Positions 37,325-46,153 of a stretch of DNA of 64,000 nucleotides are shown here, in pieces. Where the stretch lies: positions 32,589,614 through 32,653,613 of the forward strand of contig JARZZO010000008.1 in assembly GCA_030544215.1 (NCBI GenBank). The letters run 5' to 3'. The notes beneath the pieces were generated by a model. The model searched no databases, was not told the DNA's origin, and was given only the letters and a program-made list of their open reading frames with translations. Position 1 is the first letter of the stretch. The number at the start of each line of letters is the position of its first letter. The position numbers and the translations under genes were made by a program. Origin of the DNA: Zantedeschia hybrid cultivar. Its lineage: Eukaryota > Streptophyta > Magnoliopsida > Alismatales > Araceae.

Positions 37325-40066
37325 TATAAGGACTGAGGTTTCGGGTTCTGTGTTCGGGTCGGGGTCGGGCCGGATCCCCTGGTTTGGACCCTGGAGTGGT
37401 CTTGAGATTTCTGGCTGAATGGCGTCAGCACTGCTCGACGCCTTTCAAAAGGCGTCAGGTTGTGTGGACGCCATTTAGGTCTGCTGGGTGTTGTGCCACG
37501 TGTGGCCACGTGGGCGGGTTTCGGGCCGCGAGAGTACGGCCCCGGTCACATCGTCTGAACGGCGTCCATGTTGGTCGACGCGATTTAGACTGTGACCTCT
37601 GCAATGTCAGGATGCGGCGCCAGAGCGTTGTCAGTACGGCCTGTCCTGTCGTCTGAACGGCGTCCGTGGAGGGTGACGCGTTTCAGACTGCTGTCAGTAT
37701 GGCCGTCCTGTCAGACTGATAGGCGTCTGCCTCGATCGACGCGTTTCAGCTGGTTTCGGATTGACCCCGCGAGCCTCCCCTTCTTTCCCTCATTCTCGCC
37801 TTCACTCTCTCTCTCCTCGCCCTCTCCGACGCTCTTCTTCCCCTTCCCTTCCTTTTCTTCCTCTTCCACCACTCCAACAACACCTTACCTCTCACCTCTA
37901 CCTCCACCACTTCCTTCGCGGTGTTCCACTCTCCGGACGGCGGCCGACGTCCCGGCGGAGTGGCGACGTCCTCGAGGGTACCGGCGGCGGTGTGCGGTGC
38001 GGCGGGACGGCGGCACGGAGCTTGGCGGAGTTCAAGAACCGGTAGGGGGACGAAACCTTGCATGTGTGCTCGTTTGCTTCTTGGCGTGATGTGGCGTGTT
38101 TGGGGTTAGATTGAGCATGTTTAGGGGGATTCCTTGTGGGAATGGCGGTGTTTGTGGACGTGGTTTCATAGCATGATCGTGGTGCTTGACGTTCTCATCT
38201 TCCCCCTTTTGGTTTTGGGGCTTTTCAGGGTGCTTGGGGTTCAAGGGAGAAATCCTCGGGTTGAATCAGGAAACCTGGTTTCTGGCGCTAAATGGCGTCG
38301 TGCTTGGTCAACGCCTTTCCGAAAACCGTCAGGTCAGTACGACGCGTTTTAGGGCAGAAACCTCCCTGTTTGAGGTTTCCTGAGTTAGGGGTTCTGGCGC
38401 TAAATGACGTCATGGATGGACGACGCCTTTCAGAAGGACGTCGGGCCATCATGACGCCATTTAGGCAGGAAATGCCCCCGTTTAAGGGTTCTGCAATCTG
38501 GATTTCTGGGTTGAATGGCGTCTGGCGACCCTGACGCGTTTTAAACGGCGGCTTCACAGGTGGACGCGTTTTAAGGGATAATCTGGCTTTTAATAAACCT
38601 GTCTGAGGGTCTTGAATGGCGTCGACCTTGGTCGATGCGATTCAAGACAGAAATGCTTAAATCCTGTTATTTCATATATATTTCACGGGGGGATGGTTCA
38701 GATGCATGCTTTGAGTTGTATACTGAGACTGAGGACTTCTGCATGAATGAGATTTCATCATCTATGTGTGTGTGCTTCAACTGTACGCTGAGACGGAGGT
38801 TTACTGTACGAATGGAATCATGTTGTGTGTGTGTGCTTGTACGAATATGGATTCGGAATGACTGTGGTTTCCGTTTGTCACCATGGGCTGATGGGAGAAG
38901 GGCCATGGTGTCTGTGAGGAGGGGTGCTTGTTGTATTTTACCTTTGGCTGAGGGAAGCAGAACCACCTTGAGCCCGTCGGGCCGGAGTAGCTGGTGCGCT
39001 ATCCGAGGGGTTGCTGCTTGGCCTCAGCGGGTCGGGGTTTCCCTGTGTGTCGTGACAGCTTCCGGCGCGTTTCTTGCTGTGGAGCTAGTACTGGTGGGAG
39101 TTGGTTTACCCTTTAGCCATCGGGCCTGATGTGACCTTTGATCAAGGTTACGAGTGGTACCCTTAGCCCTTTGGCCTGACGCAGCCCGGGAGAGTTGGGT
39201 TTGTGGGTAGTTCCTGTAGCTTCGGCTTGGCGGGGGTTCGCCGGTCCCCAGGGCCCTCCTCGAAGCGCTGAGGCCTAGCGTGGAGGCAATCCGGTGGTAG
39301 GACAGTAGTCTAGACTGCTTGTGTGCACACGTAGCTGGCAGTGGCGGTACACTGAGTCCAGCTAGTCCTAGTTTGGCTCACTGCCTCACCCTACAGTGCC
39401 CCGGAACACTGTAGGGGTGGACAGGCGTGAGCAGTGGTGGTAGTGTTGGGAGGCGACGTTTGACTTCGGTCGACAGTGTGGTTCAGTCACTTCGTGGACT
39501 TTGACTGTGAGACGTGACTTTGTGTTGGGTTCTTCGGGTTACTTGGTACTGTTCTTGTTACACTGCTTATCGTACGGTTCCTATCAGGTTGAGTGCTATG
39601 TTTACTGCTTTACTTAATTGCCATATATTCCTGTTGTTGCACTTGTGGGTGTGTGAGTGGGAGGCGGGGGATCGGATGATCCCTACTGAGCACATTTCTG
39701 GTGTGGCTCACTCCCTGCGGTTTCAAGTGTGGACCTCGTGGCGAGCGGAAGCGTGGTGTCTTCTTGGTGTGCGGACCAGCAGCTGTCTTAGTTCCGGGGT
39801 ATGCCCCGATGTTATTGTACTTTCCTTCTGCCTGTACTTATTTAACTTGTTGGACATGTAATTATTGTTGGACTGTATATGGACATTATTATTTTCCCTT
39901 CTGCGCACTCGTTTACCTTTGTAGTCCATGCGATTGTTATATTTAGCCTTGTTTAGCACTTACTCCTCCAGACGTGTTGTGTGAGATCCGGGTGTGAACC
40001 CGCAGCTAACGGGCCGACATCCATTTAGTGACCGGGTCTCCGGTCACAGGATGGCGGGTCGTTACA
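37325..40066 (+). repeat. 5' LTR of the gag-only element
   Basis: It starts TATAAGGACTGAGG, where the 3' LTR and the other copies have TGTAAGG, and ends GGGTCGTTACA. Most of the differences from the 3' LTR are G-to-A or C-to-T on the 5' copy. Small P/S-rich frames (37592-38089) and cysteine-rich frames (38635-39129) recur in the 3' LTR only because the LTRs are near-identical. Confidence 0.95.
37418..38646 (+). repeat. GGCGTC/GACGC inverted-repeat units in the 5' LTR
   Basis: Two clusters of imperfect inverted repeats occur (37418-37752 and 38286-38646), each unit of the form AATGGCGTC, about 8-14 bp, GACGC(C/G)NTT. The last unit, 38611-38646, is a 36-bp near-palindrome. TGACGTCA lies at 38405-38412. 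Confidence 0.85.
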
Positions 40067-40068
40067 GA

Positions 40069-40080
40069 TGGTATCAGAGC
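40069..40080 (+). other. Primer binding site of the gag-only element
   Basis: TGGTATCAGAGC starts two bases after the LTR end; an initiator-Met tRNA type primer site, as in chromoviruses. Confidence 0.9.
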
Positions 40081-40220
40081 TCAGTCTGGTCGAGTATGTG
40101 ATAAACTGGGTTAGATATTATAGTCCAACAATGAGTACGAGTCGGTACAGGCGATGGTTGCTGGTGTAGATTGATAGGTTTTGACGTGTTTTGGTTCGAT
40201 TTGCGTGTTGTGGGGCAGCG

Positions 40221-41261
40221 ATGGCGCCGAAGCGGAGAGTTCCGTTGGCTCGTGGTTCGAGAGCAGATGGTGGTGGTTCGGGGGCAGAAGGACATAATGT
40301 GGATCGTTTCATGGAAGCTATGATTGGGGCTATGTCTAGATATCAGCAGGGAGATGGAAGTGAGGGGTCCAGCTCCCGAGGTGGCCAATCTACGGTGGTG
40401 GAGCGGTTCTTGAAGCTGAAGCCCCCTTCTTTCACGGGTCAACCTGTTCCAGATGCGGCAGCTCAGTGGATTAAGGAAGTGGAGAAGGTGTTTGATGTTC
40501 TAGAATGTGATGAGAGTGACAAGACCTTGTTGGCAACCTACTTGTTGAAGGGCGATGCTTATGATTGGTGGGTTACCATCAAGGGGTTGATGTTTCCAGA
40601 TAGGTCTTTGAGAGAGATTCCTTGGGAAGGCTTTGTGAGAGAGTTTAGTGGACAGTACCTTCCGAGGCATGTTCGTAGGGCCAAGGAAAGGGAGTTCATG
40701 GAATTGGTGCAGGGTGATACGTCAGTTCTAGAATATCAGATGAAATTTGTGGCTCTGGGAAGGTTTGCTCCACACATTTCTGAGCGTGAGGATCTGAGGA
40801 CGGAGAAATTCGTGGATGGACTTCGGCATGATTTGAGGGAGTTTGTGGCAGCTCATTGTTGTAAGGATATGGCATCAGCGATTCGGTGCGCGGCAGCGGT
40901 GGAGATGCAGTTTCAACACACGGCAAAGGAATCAGAGCATTTAGCACAGGGGAAGCAACATAGCAGGAATAGATCAGCGGTCTTTTCGTCAGGCGGTTCG
41001 AGTTCTTTTGAGGTCGAGTTCCAGGAGGTACCTTGTGACGAGGATGAGGATGGTTCGGACCAGCAGATGCAGACAGAGGTCAGCTGGCAGCAGGAGGCGA
41101 GGCAGGACGCTGCGGATCGTTGTCCCCGTTGTGGCAGGTTTCATGGCAACCGGGTATGTCCTTTGATCACTGGTAGCTGTTTTGGCTGTGGCAGGAAGGG
41201 ACATCTCGCGAGGAACTGTCCCCAGAAGAATAAGGCAGGTCAGGAGCCGAGTGGACAGTAG
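40221..41261 (+). CDS. gag: Gag polyprotein, intact
   Basis: ATG at 40221 to TAG at 41259-41261 gives 346 residues with no disruption. I chose this ATG (MAPKRR) over the upstream in-frame codon at 40191 because it opens a basic N-terminus typical of the family. The retrotransposon gag domain is about residues 70-220 (FLKLKPPSFTG, DAYDWWVTIK, LEYQMKFVALG). An acidic segment (DEDEDGSD) follows, then two zinc knuckles: CPRCGRFHGNRVC at about 301-313 and CFGCGRKGHLARNC at about 320-333, the second a canonical CX2CX4HX4C. Role: assembly of virus-like particles and packaging of the element RNA. With no pol in the element, transposition would need enzymes from a related complete copy. Codon use is ordinary and nothing suggests decay. 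Confidence 0.93.
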   Translation: MAPKRRVPLARGSRADGGGSGAEGHNVDRFMEAMIGAMSRYQQGDGSEGSSSRGGQSTVVERFLKLKPPSFTGQPVPDAAAQWIKEVEKVFDVLECDESDKTLLATYLLKGDAYDWWVTIKGLMFPDRSLREIPWEGFVREFSGQYLPRHVRRAKEREFMELVQGDTSVLEYQMKFVALGRFAPHISEREDLRTEKFVDGLRHDLREFVAAHCCKDMASAIRCAAAVEMQFQHTAKESEHLAQGKQHSRNRSAVFSSGGSSSFEVEFQEVPCDEDEDGSDQQMQTEVSWQQEARQDAADRCPRCGRFHGNRVCPLITGSCFGCGRKGHLARNCPQKNKAGQEPSGQ

Positions 41262-41638
41262 GTGGTCGAGGCGTGATTGGAGTCGCGTCTCTTTGTGGAG
41301 GTCCGAGAGGCTGTGCTAGAAGAGCACTTTTATCTTGTCTTATTCAGAGGTGGTTGTGAACTCTAGTGGCACTTGTATGTATTTGGGTTTGGTGGAGAAT
41401 CAGTTTTGTAATATGCGCCTTGCTAGTGTGTGGTCATTGTTGATCTTTCAGCTTTGTGTTGGAATTGAGAATCTTGGTTAGCCTGGCGTGAATTTGTTTG
41501 GCTATTTCTGTGGAGCCATGTATGTGCGATCGGTGAGGATGATTGTTGTGATCGGTGTGCCGGCATGTGATGGTTAGCCGAGTTGAGCGTTGAGCGGTTG
41601 CTAATTTCGAGGACGAAATTCTTTTAAGGGGGGGAGAA
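41262..41638 (+). other. Residual 3' interior and polypurine tract
   Basis: 377 bp between gag and the 3' LTR. All frames are closed. The end, GACGAAATTCTTTTAAGG then a G-rich tract (about 41626-41637), is the usual junction after the integrase of Tekay/Del chromoviruses, so this is what remains after loss of pol. Confidence 0.8.
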
Positions 41639-44380
41639 TGTAAGGACTGAGGTTTCGGGTTCTGTGTTCGGGTCGGGGTCGGGCCGGATCCCCTGGTTTG
41701 GACCCTGGAGTGGTCTTGAGATTTCTGGTTGAATGGCGTCAGCACTGCTCGACGCCTTTCAAAAGGCGTTAGGTTGTGTGGACGCCATTTAGGTCTGCTG
41801 GGTGTTGTGCCACGTGTGGCCACGTGGGCGGGTTTCGGGCCGCGAGAGTACGGCCCCGGTCACATCGTCTGAACGGCGTCCATGTTGGTCGACGCGATTC
41901 AGACTGTGACCTCTGCAATGTCAGGATGCGGCGCCAGAGCGTTGTCAGTACGGCCTGTCCTGTCGTCTGAACGGCGTCCGTGGAGGGTGACGCGTTTCAG
42001 ACTGCTGTCAGTATGGCCGTCCTGTCAGACTGATAGGTGTCTGCCTCGATCGACGCGTTTCAGCTTGTTTCGGATTGACCCCGCGAGCATCCCCTTCTTT
42101 CCCTCATTCTCGCCTTCACTCTCTCTCTCCTCGCCCTCTCCGACGCTCTTCTTCCCCTTCCCTTCCTCTTCTTCCTCTTCCACCATTCCAACACCACCTT
42201 ACCTCTCACCTCTACCTCCACAACTTCCTTCGCGGTGTTCTACTCTCCGGACGGTGGCCGACGTCCCGGCGGAGTGGCGGCGTCCTCGAGGGTACCGGCG
42301 GCGGTGTGCGGTGCGGCGGGACGGCGGCACGGAGCTTGGCGGAGTTCAAGAACCGATAGGGGGACGAAACCTTGCATGTGTGCTCGTTTGCTTCTTGGCG
42401 TGATGTGGCGTGTTTGGGGTTAGATTGAGCATGTTTAGGGGGATTCCTTGTGGGAATGGCGGTGTTTGTGGACGTGGTTTCATAGCATGATCGTGGTGCT
42501 TGACGTTCTCATCTTCCCCCTTTTGGTTTTGGGGCTTTTCGGGGTGCTTGGGGTTCAAGGGAGAAACCCTCGGGTTGAACCAGGAAACCTGGTTTCTGGC
42601 GCTAAATGGCGTCGTGCTTGGTCGACGCCTTTCCGAAAGCCGTCAGGTCAGTACGACGCGTTTTAGGGCAGAAACCTCCCTGTTCGAGGTTTCCTGAGTT
42701 AGGGATTCTGGCGCTAAATGACGTCATGGATGGACGACGCCTTTCAGAAGGACGTCGGGCCATCATGACGCCATTTAGGTAGGAAATGCCCCCGTTTAAG
42801 GGTTCTGCAATCTGGATTTCTGGGTTGAATGGCGTCTGGCGACCCTGACGCGTTTTAAACGGCGGCTTCACAGGTGGACGCGTTTTAAGGGATAATCTGG
42901 CTTTTAATAAACCTGTCTGAGGGTCTTGAATGGCGTCGACCTTGGTCGACGCGATTCAAGACAGAAATGCTTAAATCCTGTTATTTCATATATATTTCAC
43001 GGGGGGATGGTTCAGATGCATGCTTTAAGTTGTATACTGAGACTGAGGACTTCTGCATGAATGAGATTTCATCATCTATGTGTGTGTGCTTCAACTGTAC
43101 GCTGAGACGGAGGTTTACTGTACGAATGGAATCATGTTGTGTGTGTGTGCTTGTACGAATATGGATTCGGAATGACTGTGGTTTCCGTTTGTCACCATGG
43201 GCTGATGGGAGAAGGGCCATGGTGTCTGTGAGGAGGGGTGCTTGTTGTATTTTACCTTTGGTTGAGGGAAGCAGAACCACCTTCAGCCCGTCGGGCCGGA
43301 GTAGCTGGTGCGCTATCCGAGGGGTTGCTGCTTGGCCTCAGCGGGTCGGGGTTTCCCTGTGTGTCGTGACAGCTTCCGGCGCGTTTCTTGCTGTGGAGCT
43401 GGTACTGGTGGGAGTCGGTTTACCCTTTAGCCATCGGGCCTGATGTGACCTTTGATCAAGGTTACGAGTGGTACCCTTAGCCCTTTGGCCTGACGCAGCC
43501 CGGGAGAGTTGGGTTTGTGGGTAGTTCCTGTAGCTTCGGCTTGACGGGGGTTCGCCGGTCCCCAGGGCCCTCCTGGAAGCGCTGAGGCCTAGCGTGGAGG
43601 CAATCCGGTGGTAGGACAGTAGTCTAGACTGCTTGTGTGCACACGTAGCTGGCAGTGGCGGTACACTGAGTCCAGCTAGTCCTAGTTTGGCTCACTGCCT
43701 CACCCTACAGTGCCCCGGAACACTGTAGGGGTGGACAGGCGTGAGTAGTGGTGGTAGTGTTGGGAGGCGACGTTTGACTTCGGTCGACAGTGTGGTTCAG
43801 TCGCTTCGTGGACTTTGACTGTGAGACGTGACTTTGTGTTGGGTTCTTCGGGTTACTTGGTACTGTTCTTGTTACACTGCTTATCGTACGGTTCCTATCA
43901 GGTTGAGTGCTATGTTTACTGCTTTACTTAATTGCCATATATTCCTGTTGTTGCACTTGTGGGTGTGTGAGTGGGAGGCGGGGGATCGGATGATCCCTAC
44001 TGAGCCCATTTCTGGTGTGGCTCACTCCCTGCGGTTTCAGGTGTGGACCTCGTGGCGAGCGGAAGCGTGGTGTCTTCTTGGTGTGCGGACTAGCAGCTGT
44101 CTTAGTTCCGGGGTATGCCCCGATGTTATTGTACTTTCCTTCTGCCTGTACTTATTTAACTTGTTGGACATGTAATTATTGTTGGACTGTATACGGACAT
44201 TATTATTTTCCCTTCTGCGCACTCGTTTACCTTTGTAGTCCGTGCGATTGTTATATTTAGCCTTGTTTAGCACTTACTCCTCCAGACGTGTTGTGTGAGA
44301 TCCGGGTGTGAACCCGCAGCTAACGGGCCGACATCCATTTAGTGACCGGGTCTCCGGTCACAGGATGGCGGGTCGTTACA
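41639..44380 (+). repeat. 3' LTR of the gag-only element
   Basis: 2742 bp, TGTAAGGACTG...GGTCGTTACA, the same length as the 5' LTR. It is the best preserved copy of this LTR family in the window. Confidence 0.95.
41730..42960 (+). repeat. GGCGTC/GACGC inverted-repeat units in the 3' LTR
   Basis: Eight units lie at about 41730-41794, 41866-41910, 41963-42005, 42025-42065, 42600-42668, 42713-42783, 42824-42890 and 42925-42960. Several are compound, with the arms repeated. The last has 17-bp arms with one mismatch around a 2-bp centre. TGACGTCA, the bZIP consensus palindrome, lies at 42719-42726. Confidence 0.88.
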
Positions 44381-44385
44381 CTACA

Positions 44386-45439
44386 AGAGGTACATGAAGG
44401 GGTATGCGGAGCACATGCCGGAGGAAGGTCCCTGGCTCACAAACTTCTAAGGCAAGGATACTGGTGGCCGACGCTCCGAGAGGACGCAACTGCCCTCGTC
44501 CGTCGTTGCGATCAATGCCAGAGGTTCAGCTCCCTCATCCACCAGTCAACAACCCTTCTAACTCCTTTATCAGACCCCTGGCCTTTCGCCCAATGGGGAA
44601 TTGACCTCCTAGGGCCCTTTCCCATCGCGACCGGCCAAAGGAAGTTCCTTATCGTGACGGTAGATTACTTCACTAAATGGGTAGAAGCCGAACCCCTCGC
44701 GTCCATAACCGATAGCAACGTATGGAACTTTGTGTGGAAGTCCATCATCTGCCGGTACGGCATCCCTCGGGCCATCATCTCGGACAACGGCAAACAATTC
44801 GACAGCCATCGGTTCAAGGACAACTGCGCTAGCTTCGGCATTCTCCACAAATTTACATCAGTAGCACACCCCCGGACAAATGGCCAGGTCGAGGTCACTA
44901 ACCGAAGCCTATTACAAGGACTGAAGACTCGCCTCGGCGAAGCCAAAGGCCGATGGGTAGAAGAGCTACCAAGTGTTCTATGGGCTTATCGGACTACGAG
45001 CCGAACCCCAACCGGCGAAACCCCGTTCCGCATGGCTTATGGGATAGAAGCCGTTATTCCTGTCGAAATTGGCCTTCCCTCTCTGACAGTTCTCACTCAC
45101 GATCCGGAAGCCAATGAGGAGGCCTTAAAAGATCACCTTGATCTTATAGAAGAAACCAGAGAGAAAGCCCGCATTCGGCTAGCAGCTTATCAACAGCGCA
45201 TGGCCAGATACCACAACACCCGAGTGAAACCCCGAAGCTTTGAAACCGGGAGCCTCGTATTGAGGAGTGCTCATGCGTCCAAACCCGTCGAAGCCGCAGG
45301 AAAGCTTTCTCCCAACTGGGAAGGGCCATATCGCGTAAGGGAGGTGATTCGACGAGGGGCTTATCGGTTGGAAACCCTTTCGGGCCAACCTCTCCCTCGC
45401 ACCTGGAATGTGGAACACCTTCGGCGTTATTTCATGTAA
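44386..45439 (+). pseudogene. Tat integrase, open but stranded
   Basis: The pol frame resumes after the gag-only insertion and is open to TAA/TAAG context at 45439. It contains the HHCC zinc domain (HEGVCGAH, then RRCDQCQ) and the catalytic core D at 44603, D at 44783 and E at 44891, which gives exactly 35 residues between the second D and the E. The C-terminal part holds the GPYRV segment and ends VEHLRRYF without a chromodomain. The domain looks intact, but the polyprotein is broken upstream by stops and the insertion. In the Tat group this integrase joins cDNA ends to the host genome. Confidence 0.9.
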
Positions 45440-45520
45440 GTTATTTCCCCCGGAATTTAGCCGGAAGGCATGAATAAATTTCTCCCTTTAATATCATATA
45501 TGGTATGGTATTCTCTAAAG

Positions 45521-45930
45521 TCCGTGTAAACCGTACCGGGAGTGGCTTCGGCCATGTAAACCGTATCGGGAGCGGCATTATTCTCAGTCCGTATAAACCG
45601 TACCGGGAGTGGCTTCGGCCATGCAAACCGTATCGGGAGCGGCATGGTATTCTAAGTCCGTGTAAACCGTACCGGGAGTGGCTTCGGCCATGCAAACCGT
45701 ATCGGGAGCGGCATTATTCTCAGTCCGTATAAACCGTACCGGGAGTGGCTTTGGCCATGCAAACTGTATCGGGAGCGGCATGGTATTCTAAGTCCTTGTA
45801 AACCGTACCGGGAGTGGCTTCGGCCATGCAGACCGCATCGGGAGCGGCATGGTATTCTAAGACCGTGTAAACCGTACCGGGAGTGGCTTCGGCCATGCAA
45901 ACCGTATCGGGAGCAGCATTATTTTCCAAG
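45521..45930 (+). repeat. Tandem repeat with alternating 67/69-bp units
   Basis: Six units begin near 45521, 45588, 45657, 45724, 45793 and 45862. Each contains AAACCGTACCGGGAGTGGC and the related AAACCGTATCGGGAGCGGC, so each unit is itself two half-repeats of about 33 bp. Linkers alternate between ATTATTCTCA and ATGGTATTCTAA types. A more diverged half unit follows to about 45985. Frames across it are repeat artefacts. Confidence 0.92.
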
Positions 45931-46153
45931 TCCATATCCGAATCTGGATTGGCTTCGGCCGTGAGAGCCGCATCCAAACGGCAAAATGGTCTCGGCCACA
46001 AGAAGAGCCGGACTCAGTCATTCATTCATAACACAAAGTAGAAGCAAAGTACTTTATATATATATATATGAAGAACAGAGTACAAAAACGGCCGTACATC
46101 TGGCCGCAGCCTTTCGGAAAAGGTCAAAACAAAAATCGGGACAAGCCCCTGTA

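Larger units (their letters stand above)
37325..44380 (+). mobile_element. Gag-only gypsy element (TR-GAG type), young
   Basis: Two 2742-bp LTRs flank a 1572-bp interior with PBS, one intact gag ORF and a polypurine tract, but no protease, RT, RNase H or integrase. The target duplication CTACA is perfect (37320-37324 and 44381-44385) and lies inside the Tat pol gene. Equal LTR length and about 38 base differences counted by eye (about 1.4%) indicate a recent insertion. The layout matches the described TR-GAG class: non-autonomous, supplying Gag and dependent on a partner for pol. The Gag type, and the ACGAAATTCTTTTAAGG end before the polypurine tract, point to Tekay/Del-like chromoviruses. 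Confidence 0.93.

Noticed and set aside
37592..38089. P/S-rich frames over the LTR pyrimidine tract (also at 12408-12907 and 41882-42403)
   Set aside because: They follow CT-rich low-complexity sequence, have no domain, and recur only because the LTRs are repeated; overlapping frames are equally open.
38635..39129. Cysteine-rich 158-164 residue frame repeated at 42967-43443
   Set aside because: Its conservation is only that of near-identical LTRs, and the older copies (4787, 11842, 12140) do not keep it open.
45521..45930. CRISPR-like regular repeats
   Set aside because: Contiguous tandem units without unique spacers, inside a plant retrotransposon.
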